Part shown: positions 23,550 to 35,012 of the stretch, in pieces | Layout of the letters: each line of letters begins with the position of its first letter | How positions within the stretch are numbered: position 1 is the stretch's first letter | Assembly: GCA_016748015.1 (NCBI GenBank) | Contig: JAAOMT010000039.1 | Span: 15,933-79,932, forward strand | DNA length: 64,000 nucleotides | Source of the DNA: Geosiphon pyriformis | Lineage: Eukaryota > Glomeromycota > Glomeromycetes > Archaeosporales > Geosiphonaceae | Direction: 5' to 3' | The notes under the pieces: generated by a model | The model's input: only the letters and a program-made list of their open reading frames with translations | The model's database searches: none | Told to the model about the DNA's origin: nothing | Position numbers and translations under genes: made by a program

Positions 23550-25240
23550 AAGGTAGAAGAGGAGGTGAAAAGAATCCCCGTTGATCTTTCTTATGATCTT
23601 AAATATTCAGTCAGGATACCATCATTGTTGTTAGTTTAAGACGTACACACCTATATACGGCTTGCATATTCGAGTATTGAGATTGCTAGTGAAAACGGGT
23701 TTTAACAGGTAATTAGTTGATTGTGATTAATTTCTTTATCGGTGTGTTAGATTGGCGGAACTTCCTAGAGATGGAAATGATATGATTGTCAATTTTTAAT
23801 TTTTTCATGCAAAAAGCCCTAAATGAACTCAAAAACCAGCCTTTATTTATTACAAAGAGTTGGACAAGTACTTTGGGGAAAAGTTTCAAATTGCATTTAT
23901 GATAAAATAAAAGTAATTGGTCCAGAAGCATGTTAACGAGAAGAGCTCCTAAGGCAACAATGATATTTGGATCATACCAGCCCCCGAGAATAGAAAGTGG
24001 CTCAGAAAAGTCATCGTGCCACCCGAGAAAATTTAGATATCACGAGATAAAAAATAAAATCTTTCGTTAAAGATCTATTTTTGTACGATAATTGTGCCAT
24101 TATTTTGATTCTAATTCAGACACTTCAGTTTGCGAGTAATTCTGCCAATATCACATGATTTTGAAGATAGTCTTGGGTTTGATTTCAGACAAATTTACGT
24201 AGAAGCTTTTTCTCTCTATTTCTCTGTCTTATCTCATTACTAAACTTTCCAACGATCTAGGATGAAAGATGTGAAGCATTGAGCTGTTGTATCTGAGGAC
24301 ATGAGTTCAGCATTATTCATCCCAAAAAAAGTATTCTCAGTAGGTGATGAACCAGATGATGACTCTCTAGAATCACTCGTTTGGGCCTGGAGAGTTCTTA
24401 GTAAGGAGGGATGTGAAAGCATGTTTCAGAGAAAGTACATACTGTGTATTAGTAACACTTTGATTTCACTCTTCTCAATAACTTGTTTTTACTTTGTATT
24501 GTCGATTAATTTTGTATTTTCAGCCTCAAGTTCGAAAACTCGAATAATTTCCCATACGTCTCTACCGCGACTGTATTGTGGCGTTCGCTTTTTACATATA
24601 ATTATAGAAACAACTTGGAGTCTGAATTTACGTATCGTGAAAATTATGTATTGCTACGCAGGAATTTTTTTTGCTAATTTATTAAACTACGGGTCAGGAA
24701 GAGGATCTTCTATCTTCAAATCCCGTTAAGCATGTGTCAAATCTGAAAGAATCGATACCTTCATTGGAGATATTCAAGAGATTGAATGAAAAACATTATC
24801 TTTTATTGTTTAGTGACTTATGCAATTAAATAACTTAATACTTATCTTGTATTATTTCATCTTTGGGCAAAATGCCCATACTACCAAGCGGTGAACACGA
24901 TGTCTTTTTTGATTCTAAGGTATTCTGCATCTAGAGATCCTCGAGAAATTAAACTATTGGGAAACTGAACCCTCCCTAAAGAAGAAACTCTAAATTAATC
25001 ATTGAAATCTTTTTCTATGCAATCTTCATAATACATCCAACACACTCCACAACATTTTGAAATACTGCTCCCATTAATTTTAAGGCTCTCGCTCACGTGA
25101 ATGATGGAATCCCACATTCGAACACAATTACAGTCTAATTCCTTTTGTACAATTTTTTGAGACCTAGAATGAATAGTGTTTAGGAATACCTTACGTCCAG
25201 CGTTTTCTTCTGGAGTTACAAATTCCAAATTAATTCCCGA
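23550..25240 (-). other. unresolved region with coding-like fragments
   Basis: Several minus-strand frames have more coding character than the surroundings: around 23860-24035 a run containing NFLGWHDDFSEPLSILGGWY then DPNIIVALGALLVNMLLDQ (one putative membrane helix); 24240-24422, a Ser-rich frame with TSDSRESSSGSSPTENTFFG; and 24995-25228 with Cys-rich CCGVCWMYYEDC. I could not join them by convincing splice sites, and I recognise no family. They may be exons of one gene or remnants. The opposite-strand frame at 24301-24729 is probably a shadow. Confidence 0.3.
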
Positions 25241-25762
25241 TTATCATCTTTAGTGTCATTTATGTGGTTAACATAAGGCCTATTTTCTGAAGGTTGGCAT
25301 AATTAAAATATGAACACCAATTTTGGTACAAATACCATTAATTTTAAACTTCGTTCGTATATAGCCACTCTTTTTGCAGGCACTTAGTCTAAAAAATTCA
25401 CCTTTATTGTTCTTAATACGTCTGAATACGATCTTCCATTATAACTCTGTTATTTATAGTAACCTCATTTTTTAAATTCGCCATTCGGATTACTATTAAA
25501 ATATTTTGCTCTAGGTATTATATGAAGACATTGCAAGGATGCATGGAAGAAATTATTGACCAAAGTCTCCCAAGTGCCACAATTAGAAAAATCACCAATC
25601 AAATTTATATCCTAAAGATACAGAAAATTGACAATATTAATTAAACCTAATTATCATTTTAAGACAAATGGTGCAACTATTCTTGTCAACTATTTCAATT
25701 AAAAAAAATTCCATTTAACCTTTGCCGGCATAACTTCTATCTTGTTAAAGGACACTCGAATT
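25241..25762. other. spacer before the 25.8 kb BTB locus
   Basis: No gene is seen. Unlike the other BTB loci I did not detect the shared 3' flank blocks here. Confidence 0.35.
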
Positions 25763-27250
25763 CTATTTCCTAAGTATTTGAAAAACTTCATACTCATGGA
25801 CGAAGAATTTCACCTCCTCATCTTCTGATCCAGGCATTATAACGTGCTGATAGGATGAATCCTTTTTACAAGAGCATCCTGGACTTTTTTGAAAATCATT
25901 ACAACGAAATTGAATACTATGATCACCAAAATTGGGACCATATCTTAAACTACCGTAAGGTCCACGTCCCCAACAAATTTGCTAAGTTCAGCATTTTCAA
26001 CTTTTCCATCGCCAAAAGAAAAAAGAAAACTTCCTTTTCCATCTATCCAACTGTCACGAGAATGCCAAAATTCTGGGTTATACCCTCCAATCAGTTGACC
26101 AGTTCCTTTCACTTTGATTATGGTAACTGTTGCTCCTTTGTTATCACATAACTGATGAAAATCGGCTGGAGTCAATCCGTCCTGACTGCCTCGAAGTAAC
26201 AAATTAAAATCATATCCAAGTTGGCTTTCAAAAGGAGTGTTTTTGGCTCTGCGCTGAATCCAGTGATCAAGCTGTCTTACATGGTTTATTCGAAGAAGCG
26301 CTGATGGAACACGTAATGGCTGAGCATCTTCTAAGTTTTGATGACTCCCCGGTACTAGATAATGGTGTAAAAGATCTTCATATAAAGTTCCGGGTAAAAT
26401 TTTTGCAAATGGTTTTACTTTGTAGTAGAAGTCAACAGAAGATATATGAAAGAACCGGGATTAAAGATAGCAGTTCTCCAATAGATTCCTTAAAGCCGTC
26501 AATGTTTTCATCGGTCCAGTTAAGAACATCTTCTATCTGAATGTTGTTTCCCAATGTGTCAACTCCCCATTCCATAATTTTTTCCCATATTTCTGATTCT
26601 TTCATATTAAGGTCATCCCGGGCTAAAATAGAGGTAAGAACATTTTGATCGAGGGAGGTGAAATCTTGTGAGTTGAAGATTACAGCTGGATTAATAGCAG
26701 CTATTTCGGTAAAGAAAGCTTGTAGCTTTTTAAAGGAGGGATGCTTATATGATGTCTCATGTGAAGTGAGAAAATTTTCTTTCAACTCTTCTTCATGTTG
26801 TTTAATTAGATAGTCTTCAAGGTGGCTAATTAGATCTTCCAAAATAAGCTCTTCAGCAGCAACAAGTAATTCTAGAATTATAGGCACTCCGTATTCGTCA
26901 AGTTCTATTTCACCATTGTATATGTATCTAGACAAAAATCAAAAAATATTAAATAGTAGAAATAAAATGAATAAATATATCCTAAGCAAACTAAACTCAC
27001 CGAAGTATCACCTCAAAATTTCGGGTGAAATATTAGGTATAGAAAAGATGATGGTATTTTCTTTTTCAATATAGTTACTAGACAGGGATGTAGCAAAATA
27101 CGAGGACCTTGTTGCTAAGATCAACAAATGAGCATGAAAAGTTTTGGTATTAGGTCCATCGCCAACGACAATTCTAACTGAGGCTATTTGATTATTCAAT
27201 ATGCTCCCGAAATCATAACACAAAGCCTGTAAGAGTTGCTGGGACGCCAT
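25763..27250 (-). pseudogene. BTB-BACK-TLDc gene with three single-base frameshifts
   Basis: The layout is that of the intact paralogues: exon 1 from ATG 27250 (MASQQLLQALCYDFGS), a short intron near 26935-27000, and exon 2 to the stop at 25763 (VFQILRK). Three one-base indels break it. In exon 1 a missing T in an A/T run turns EIFEVILR into EILR and a stop. In BACK an extra C (aatcccgg against aatccgg in paralogues) shifts LLSLIRFFHISS to LLSLIPVLSYIFC. In TLDc a shift at tttgttgggg moves SKF(W)GRGPYGSLRYGPNF out of frame. All other TLDc motifs are kept (GSQDGLTPADFHQLC, IGGYNPEFW, SPGCSCKKDSSYQ). All three indels lie in or next to short homopolymers, so sequencing error is a real alternative to pseudogenisation. 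Confidence 0.8.
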
Positions 27251-27296
27251 GAATGTCTAGAAAGCACAATTTCTAGGCTTTTATAATTCAAAATAG

Positions 27297-27318
27297 CCCA
27301 CTTGTTTATGTTTACCTT
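27297..27318 (-). promoter_or_regulatory. conserved upstream element with two forkhead-like sites
   Basis: In gene orientation aaggtaaacataaacaagtg then gg, about 47 bases before the ATG at 27250. It holds GTAAACA and ATAAACA side by side. The surrounding ~80 bases (ttccactac..gactcacagatctttt) also match the 39.9 kb gene. Confidence 0.55.
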
Positions 27319-27453
27319 GGGAAAAGATCTGTGAGTCATCGGTAGTGGAATATATGGCGCAGTCTCTTATCTGGTAATATGCATTGATCATTACAGTTAA
27401 AGACATTTCTTCTATTAAGGATTAACATTCAAATCGTTTCGTTTAAAATATAC

Positions 27454-28711
27454 AGTCTGGTAAGAAAAAAATTGGAAATATAAAAATAATTACTATGTCT
27501 TAACTAATGTACCAAATTACATAAAACAACTTTTATCAGAAAGTCAAATACCATATAATTTTATTAAAAAAAATTAATAGGAAATTCTTTCACCATTTGT
27601 CTTAATTATCATTTCACAACACCGCCTCATTGATCCTACTAAACTAATTAAGGTAGATTCAGGAATATCTTGTCACTCTTCCCCCATAAATCTCTCTAAT
27701 TCACTACGATTTTGAGGCATTCTTTTTTCTACATTCTTTTTAACAATAACCCAAAGTTTTTCTATTGGGTTTAAGTCGAGACTATTAGATGGCCACCCCA
27801 ACAAATCAGTTGTATTCTCTGCAATAAACTCTTTGGCAAGCTTGCTAGTATGCTTGGGGTTATTATCTTGTAGGAATCGCCAATTATCCCCCAGCATTGC
27901 TCTAATTTCAGGTAAGTGGTTATGAAGAATATCTATATAAAATTGAGCATTCATTATTTAAACAAAACAGAATACACTAGTCTTTCCTTTTTCGTAGAAA
28001 CCCCCCCCCCCCCCATGCGAGAATTTTTGTTCGATCTTTAAGCATAGGACGAATTGGTCGAGTACCTTTATGCCAACATTTTACCGTGTTTTGAAAAAGT
28101 TGAAAAGATGTTTCGTCAGTAAAAACTGTTCTTTTCAATCGTCGTTCAAGTGTTTTTTATAATTAAGGTTGGATAAATGGTTTTGAATAGTAACATAAAA
28201 AACATTTATTCCCTTCTTAGCCAACTTTATTGCTAAATATCTAGACAAATCTGAGGAATCTCTACGAATAATTTGCCCTAATACTTTCAAAGAATTTCCA
28301 ATAATTTTTCTTGGCCGACCATTACCACTCGCATGCTTTATTGTTCCTTTTTTTTGAGTTTTTTGAGGATATTATAGATTGTAGAAAGGGGTATATTTGT
28401 TTTATTCTGTATTTCTTTCACCTTTCATATTTCTTGCTTCCAAAAATGTAATACGACTTGCCATTGCATTTTTTGCTTTGAAGTCGACATTTCAAAGACA
28501 AGTTTTAAAAAAAACTATTAGTTAATATGTGAGAAAATGTTTTTAGAGCTCAGCCACTTACCTAATATTCTGTTTCCATTTTTACCGTCACAAAACTTAC
28601 CAAAAATGGTTAAATCAAACGCAATCTTAGTAGATTCATATTTTTCCAAACACAAATCGCTTTATAATATTAATATTTGTTTCAAGAGTAATTAATTTAC
28701 ACAACAGACTG
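27454..28711 (-). mobile_element. Tc1/mariner DNA transposon, decayed
   Basis: A 1258-bp element flanked by TA on both sides (27452-27453, 28712-28713), with short terminal repeats (cagtctgg left, cagtctgt as reverse complement of the right end). The minus strand encodes in pieces an N-terminal HTH part (MSTSKQKMQWQVV.., EIQNKTNIPLSTIYNILKK, ASGNGRPRKI), the first catalytic Asp block (RTVFTDETSFQLF, CWHKGTRPIRP), and from 27954 down to 27673 the C-terminal DDE half (DNWRFLQDNNPKHTS, WPSNSLDLNPIEKLWVIVK, EKRMPQN). Several stops and frameshifts, plus a run of 14 C at 28001-28014 inside the former WGGF-like motif, show that it is dead. Confidence 0.88.
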
Positions 28712-28713
28712 TA

Positions 28714-29597
28714 TGATATTAAAAGATAACTTTTTTTATATAAACAAAATTAAAGTGGTTGATTTTAAAAGAGCACCTTAACAATACTTGACAAGAGTAA
28801 GCCAAATAGATAGTTTTCGAAAAAAGTCATAACTTTAGCATATATCTATAAATTTTATTATAATGATAATTATTTACTAAAAAATAAAAGTAATTCGGCC
28901 TATGATATAAATCAACATTGTGTTGCTGAATATGACTTATATATAGTGTAATAAAAATCGTTAAGTGTTTTTATGGATTAAATATATAAGCTGATAATAA
29001 ATTTATGAACATTTAACAATTTTAAAAAATATGTGATTTCGAATGAATAAATTTTAGAAATTTATATACCATTAAATTAAATATCCAATATTAAATTTAT
29101 AAAAATCAAGTAATTGACAATTGAGGGCCAACAATTTATACGTACCTCCTTATCAGATGACCGTCAGATTTTTAAATGAACCCCTAACAGTTTAAGCAAA
29201 GATTCTTAAATGGTCCTGTTTACCTACAAATAGTTCCTTTGGCCATGTAGTTTAAAACTTGGTGCATCTAATCTTGATCAGAAAGATATAATTGAAAATG
29301 ATCCTTTTAACGAGGTTAAGTTTTTGATACTACTAAAGGCGATTCAATACAAAACAGGTTTTGAATTTTTGTGCAAAAAAATTTACACAGGAAAAAATTG
29401 CCAACTAAATTTAGAACAGCTCCAATTATAAAATGCCGTTTAAAAGATATCAACTGAACTATAAATCTACTAATTTATCTGGTTTGCAAGCCTTAAATAT
29501 TTACAAGATCTGAAATCAAAAATTTAACATTTCCGGATTATTTTTATATTCGCTGCCTATATTTAGGAAGATAGTTACCTTAACCTTCATACTATTT
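28714..29597. other. AT-rich intergenic stretch
   Basis: No coding or RNA feature was seen. It includes the 3' flank of the membrane protein gene that follows. Confidence 0.5.
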
Positions 29598-31364
29598 TCA
29601 ACTACGACTCGGTGACCTTGACGGTTTACTATTGCGTCGTTCGGCTGATCGTCCACGAGGGGGAGGTTCAAGGGCTAAAGGATTGTAAGATGTCTGATGT
29701 TGTGGTGATGAAGCGTGGTATAATGACATCGGATCAACATGACTTTGTTGAGCTGGAATAATAGGGGGGTATGATTCGGGACCTTGTAATTCGGCACCTT
29801 GCTGGTATCGTGGATATGATGGTGAGTAAAAACTTGGTTGAGATGGATATGAATCTGTTGTGGCGGTCGGGTAGGGTGGATATGGTTGTTCTTGAGGATA
29901 AAGTTGTTGGTATGATTGTGGTTGCGGAATTGGAAATGCTTGTTGGAATTGTTGAGAAGATGAATTTTGATGTTGCCATTGTTGCGGTGATTCTTGGTAT
30001 AATTCTTGCATTTGTGGCTGTTCCACTCGATGATGTGATTGTTGGATTGGCTGTTGTTGAGATTGCTGCTCAGGGTTTGAGTTTACTGAGGAGGGTCTAG
30101 TTCGTGGTCCACTAACAGCACCACTACCACTACCCTCAGACGAAAGTGAGTTTCCACGGCTTCGACCTTCAACTGATGGGGAAGGAGATTCACCACCTCT
30201 CCCTTTACGTAGCATACTACGCCGAAGTGATCCGGTTCCTTCACCAACACGTGCAGGTGATGATTCACGATCTTTTCGATAGATGCTTCTTTTAAGAGTG
30301 GTTGGAGTACGTTTCAAGGGACGTTCTACTATAGGATTATGCTCGATTTCATTTCCACCTAGGTCGATTTGTGTCATCGAAGCTGCCGATTCTTGAACTG
30401 ATTCAGTCGCATAAACGATACTATCGGTACTCTGATGATGTGAAACATTATCCAGACTTTCATGGTGAAGATCATATTCAGGGCTTGGCAAGTTTTGTTT
30501 AGATAATGTACTTTGTATCTGTGGTTGATGAGCGAGGATTCCACTTTCCATACTTTGATGATGTGAAATTGATTGTATCGGATTTTGATCTTCTGGAAAT
30601 CCACTAACATAAGCGTCCAATTTGGAAATATCAATTTGTCCAAAGGGTCCTTTTGTAGGTGTTGGAATCAAAATTGAATCCCGATTTGACATAATCTGTG
30701 CTCCGGTTGTATTTGTTTCAACATTCTCAGCATTAAAACTTGTAGTTTGGGCTACAAGAGAACCAGGTCGTGAGGATGGGCCTCGTGTTATAGTTGGGCT
30801 ATTGGTCGAGCGGCTTGTCGTGGTAGCTGAACGGCTCGATGAATTACTATAGGGTAGTTGATGATACAAATTGTCACTCGATTGTTGTATGCCTAGGATA
30901 TGATCCAAGGTTGCTGTAACATTTCCAGGTTTGGGGGGTTTTGATGAATTTCCCGCTGAGATTCGGTATCTACGAAGTCGATGACGTCTATAACATCCAA
31001 ATCCGAAGCTAACCACTAAAATCAAACCAATAATGCCAAGAACGATGCACACCAGATATGTAGCACCTGCTGATACGTTTTGTGTTGACTGAACTGTATC
31101 TGAACCAGTTGGTGGGTTAACTGCGGTAACAGCAGTTTTAGATGAAGTTCCAGTTGGTTTTATCGTAGATGATGTGGAAGGCATGGCTGTAGTGGAAGGT
31201 TTTGTTAAATTTTTGGCGCCATTATTATCAACTGAGTTATCGGAATTAGGGACATCATTTTCGTCATTTGAACTTGAATTATCGTTATTGTTGTTACTAT
31301 CAGAGCTTGATCCATTTGGAACACTATTGGGATTAAAATTTGAAGATAGTCGATTGGAACTCAT
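29598..31364 (-). CDS. single-pass membrane protein, Ser/Thr/Asn-rich outside, Gln/Pro-rich tail
   Basis: One long frame of 588 codons. Residues 1-100 are Ser/Asn/Thr-rich (likely O-glycosylated), a hydrophobic helix at about 104-127 (YLVCIVLGIIGLILVVSFGF) is followed by a basic stop-transfer stretch (CYRRHRLRRYR), and the ~450-residue cytoplasmic tail is low complexity, rich in Ser/Pro/Gln/Tyr, with Arg/Ser patches (RSMLRKGRGGE, RGRSAERRNSK). The architecture is that of fungal Mid2/Wsc-like cell-surface sensors or Axl2-like proteins, but no conserved ectodomain (WSC, cadherin) is visible. No signal peptide starts at this ATG. The frame just before it reads GILIIA after a TTTCTTAG acceptor, so a short upstream exon with the rest of a signal peptide is plausible. 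Function is unknown. Confidence 0.75.
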   Translation of the reverse strand: MSSNRLSSNFNPNSVPNGSSSDSNNNNDNSSSNDENDVPNSDNSVDNNGAKNLTKPSTTAMPSTSSTIKPTGTSSKTAVTAVNPPTGSDTVQSTQNVSAGATYLVCIVLGIIGLILVVSFGFGCYRRHRLRRYRISAGNSSKPPKPGNVTATLDHILGIQQSSDNLYHQLPYSNSSSRSATTTSRSTNSPTITRGPSSRPGSLVAQTTSFNAENVETNTTGAQIMSNRDSILIPTPTKGPFGQIDISKLDAYVSGFPEDQNPIQSISHHQSMESGILAHQPQIQSTLSKQNLPSPEYDLHHESLDNVSHHQSTDSIVYATESVQESAASMTQIDLGGNEIEHNPIVERPLKRTPTTLKRSIYRKDRESSPARVGEGTGSLRRSMLRKGRGGESPSPSVEGRSRGNSLSSEGSGSGAVSGPRTRPSSVNSNPEQQSQQQPIQQSHHRVEQPQMQELYQESPQQWQHQNSSSQQFQQAFPIPQPQSYQQLYPQEQPYPPYPTATTDSYPSQPSFYSPSYPRYQQGAELQGPESYPPIIPAQQSHVDPMSLYHASSPQHQTSYNPLALEPPPRGRSAERRNSKPSRSPSRS

Positions 31365-32222
31365 TGCTATAATGAGTATTCCTCTAAGAAAAAAGAGAAA
31401 TTACCAAAAAATGGAAATTCTCAAGGCGAACGAAATAAAACCGTTCAAAAGTAAATATTAAAAATTTTCAATTGTAAAAATCTATGACCATACAATTAAA
31501 TGAAAAACCAATTCAAAAGCGTAGGTTTTCATAATTATGATACCACTGAAAGCCGCGTACTAAATTACGATTTATCAAAATTGTGAGCCTAATATAAGTA
31601 GCTAATTAAATCGAAATAACTCAAATAACAACGAAGAGAAAATGCATACGACAGCACACCTCTAAAGGGGACTCTATGGGATCTTTTTTAGCTTAAGTTG
31701 ACAAAAAGACGAGGCTGTGTATAAAATTTCTTTGCCATATTTGCTTGTCAACACACGCGGTGCTTACTAGTTGTAAAGCCTCATATCTGGTTTGCATATT
31801 CTGAGTGGCAAGGTTTGTATGACAAATAGTGCTATTTATACAGGAAAGAGAATGATAAAATCGAGTTTCGTAATTTGATTTGGCTTGCAGGTACGATATA
31901 ATCGATATTTTTTGGACTATTTTCAAGCTTTAAATGCTAAATAAGGAAATTTTTTCACCTATAATACCGTTTCTCAGTTCATTAGATATTTCTTCTCTAC
32001 TGTGATGAAATTTCCTACGTGTAAATTTGTATGGAAAAATTCGAAGGAAAAAGTGAGTCAATCAAGAGGTAAAAATTACTTTAGATAAAAAAATTACAAG
32101 GAAAATATTTTATAAATTCTTTTTTTATTAATTTAAAGAAGGAAAATCAACATGAAATGAAGAAGAGAAATGTCTTACATCTACGCTAATATAATTTACA
32201 TATGAAGTTTGATTTTAAAATG
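31365..32222. other. intergenic region between two membrane-protein genes
   Basis: It likely holds the promoter of the 29.6 kb gene and possibly a first exon with its signal peptide; one candidate ATG (MKTYAFELVFHLI) lies near 31530 but the phase does not fit cleanly. A 77-codon frame at 31693-31926 is not supported. Confidence 0.4.
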
Positions 32223-32942
32223 TCACCCCTCAAACTCTGCATCAATTGGAGAACTAGGAGTTGGTGTCCCTTTTAAATGTGATGGGACAGGAATATCCGA
32301 TAAATCACGTCTTATACTTGGGGTTTTTACTTTTTTCCCGATTTTCACACCTTCTCCATTTTGTCCTTCTTTCTTCTCGGTTCGGTCGTCATTAGTATTT
32401 ACTTTCTTGTTATTCCAGTTAGCTGGATCCCCTTGCTCGAATTCAAACTCGTCAGGACTTTCTGACTGTTCATCATTGTAGCTTTTTCCTGGGTAATATG
32501 GTTGAAAATCTCGACCTCCTGGTGATGATACTACAACATATGGTGGCGCTTTTTCGTCTGCTGAAGTTTCATCGATGATATTTAAAAATTTGAGAGATCT
32601 AGAGCGAGGTAATTTTATTGCTATTTTTGCTTTCTGTCTTTTGCTGCGTATGAAGATAACGCATAAGGCTAAAACGGTTATCAAGCTTATTGATACTAAG
32701 ATACAAACTCGGATGAAGTCCTGTGTGGTCACGGTGGGATTTTTTTCGGAGTTTCGTATTATTGTCGAGGTAGCAAAGATTGAAATTGATGATGTTGAAC
32801 TTGGGTTTGTAAAACTAGTTATTAATTCTTTGTCAATAACTACCTTTGACAAATTTGCATCCCCAATTATTAGCTTAACACCAAAGAATAAGATCAAAAC
32901 AAGCAGACTTCTCCACCGCTTTTTGCCTAGAAAACCCATCAT
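32223..32942 (-). CDS. signal-peptide single-pass membrane protein
   Basis: A 239-residue frame with a clear signal peptide (basic start MMGFLGKKRWRS, then LLVLILFFGVKLIIG), a short ectodomain of ~50 residues rich in Ser/Thr/Ile, one membrane helix at about 78-100 (FIRVCILVSISLITVLALCV), a basic stop-transfer (RSKRQKAK) and an acidic/Pro-rich cytoplasmic tail (KAPPYVVVSSPGGRDF, SPDEFEFEQGDPANW). It is in the same orientation as the larger sensor-like protein at 29.6 kb, with ~860 bases between them, and the general plan is the same, though sequence similarity is not evident. No family is recognised. Two ATG codons open the frame, and either could be used. Confidence 0.75.
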   Translation of the reverse strand: MMGFLGKKRWRSLLVLILFFGVKLIIGDANLSKVVIDKELITSFTNPSSTSSISIFATSTIIRNSEKNPTVTTQDFIRVCILVSISLITVLALCVIFIRSKRQKAKIAIKLPRSRSLKFLNIIDETSADEKAPPYVVVSSPGGRDFQPYYPGKSYNDEQSESPDEFEFEQGDPANWNNKKVNTNDDRTEKKEGQNGEGVKIGKKVKTPSIRRDLSDIPVPSHLKGTPTPSSPIDAEFEG

Positions 32943-33048
32943 TGATCAAAATTGCTGGTGGTTAAAGTCAACTATTAATATCTACAAAATATCTGTCACT
33001 GCTATCCTTCATGAATTTAGAACTTGTGCTAATCCTTTCAATTTTTAA

Positions 33049-35012
33049 TCGACTAACATCCAAGGCATCTTATACCAACAATTACCCATTTTGGGTGTCT
33101 CGTTGTACTACTCTTGTCATGAGGCGGTGGTAAGTAGATTAAGTCTTTCTTGTTAATAGGCTTGTCTTGCTCTTTCGTAAATTTCTTTGAGATTTGATAT
33201 GATAACCAAATTCAAGGTATTTCATGCGGGGTTATCTAAAAAATTTAACGCATATTTTTACCTGATCAAACGTGGCTTTCGCATGAAATTTTAGATTTTA
33301 CCAGACATGGCTATGCTTAAACATTGTTATTAAGCCATGTTGGCAATTTTCAAGAGTACAAAATTCTAAGCCTCATTTTTGGTAAGATATTTAAAACCAA
33401 CTGGATTGAGCAGACCAACTCAGTGAGATTATTGGAATCAGGATTTTGAGGTGGAAGATCATATAACATATGAATGAGATTTCAAAACTTGCCTTGCTAT
33501 TCTAAATTGGATTCCAGTGTAAGGAGTGGCCGTGACAGATATATGCCTATCCAGTATCATTAATGAGAGTCACAGTATCAACTCTTGATTACTTACAGTA
33601 ATTTTCTAATGTAGAAATCTATGAACTTTGGAGATTTATTAATCCTTAATTTCTCTTATGAACGTTCAATTAGGCAAATGGTTCCTTATAATAGAAAAAA
33701 TAATGGGATTTTCATAATGTTATGTGTATTTTATTTTGATAGCTTAGTGTTTCTCGAAAACAGAAAAGTCGAAAAAGTCATGACCAAATCTCATACTTTA
33801 AGCCCAATTCATTGAAGCCACATTTTAAACAGGGTAAATTTAGGGTTATAATAAAGGAGAAAATACGGGAGGTTCGTGACCCATCTCATTCAAACTGAAT
33901 TTTATGGGCTTTAAATATTTTTGATGAACATATTTTTTGTAGGATCCTGAAGGAAACGTAATGTAAATATATGCTTATAACCAAATGCTTGTCTAAATTA
34001 TTGTGTTTTAATTGTAGGTATATGAAGCCAAATTCTGGACAAATTTTTAGTTCTCAATAATTTTTCCAGAGAGATTTTTTCTTGTAAGATTAATTATAAA
34101 TGATTTTGGACTAATAAAAAACTTAATTGGAATATTAGAATTTTTATAATTTATTAGCATTATCATTGCTATTTGAGTTATTGAGAAGTTCAAAATAGAT
34201 ATAAACGGATATTTTGTTGAGAGCATATTATTTTTTATTGAAAGGAGGCGTGCGTGTAAATGAGATTAATGTCAATTAAAAATACCTGGTATTTTCCAGA
34301 GATTCAGAATCATCAAAGTGTACCGAGTTATGAATATTTGGTAAGAAAAAATTTGATCACAAAATTTAAAAAATTTCGAAATTTGTATTATAATCTACAT
34401 TCCAATTTTTATTTACTTTCAATTGTCATTCGTTTTCTCCTTATTATTATTATTATTATTACATTATAGTATAACTTTATTTGGTATTTTTTGGGATATA
34501 AACTTTCATTAAATTTGTTTACAAATAACTTTATTCTCACACGCACATATTAAAGTAACAAGAAAATACATTTGTCTAAGGTAAAATAATTATTCAATCA
34601 TTAGTGTAACAAATTGGAAAATTTTAGCTTCCAAAATAAAAGATTTGATTTTTTGTTAATCTTTTATGTTAATTATTGGGGTCAATGGAAAAAAGTGAAA
34701 ACTGAAATTTTCAGATACCAGATCATATAAATATTTGTTACGTTTATATAATATAAATGTTTTTTTTTTAAAAATAACATGATTTTCTTGTTTGCCTTGC
34801 ATTTTTTAAAAATTTAAAAGGAAAGATTTCATCGTTTCAAAATTAATTTAGAATTTACAAAATTTATTTCTAAACATATTTTTATAACAATTTAGTCACC
34901 AGGATTAGAATGCTTTGGATGGCAAATTTTCAATCTATAAAGATTTTCCACGCTTGAAACTAGCAGTTTATTAAATTATTAGACTACAAAACAAAGACTT
35001 CAGCAGATTATC
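33049..35012. other. intergenic stretch, no supported gene
   Basis: Small frames at 33621-33815 and 34260-34469 lack motifs; the second ends in a (TTA)n run at 34441-34460 that encodes only Ile. It likely includes the promoter of the 32.2 kb gene and the 3' flank of the 35.0 kb BTB gene. Confidence 0.5.

Noticed and set aside
24301-24729. 142-codon plus-strand frame
   Set aside because: It begins opposite a Ser-rich minus-strand frame and has no motif; coding on the plus strand is not supported.
29734-30852. Several frames on both strands inside 29598-31364
   Set aside because: Shadows of the repetitive Gln/Ser-rich membrane protein gene; low-complexity codons keep the other frames open.
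32575-33048. 157-codon plus-strand frame opposite the 32.2 kb membrane protein
   Set aside because: Antisense shadow; the minus-strand frame has a proper signal peptide and membrane helix.
34441-34460. (TTA)n microsatellite in a small frame
   Set aside because: Simple repeat without further signal; the frame that includes it encodes poly-Ile and is not a gene.
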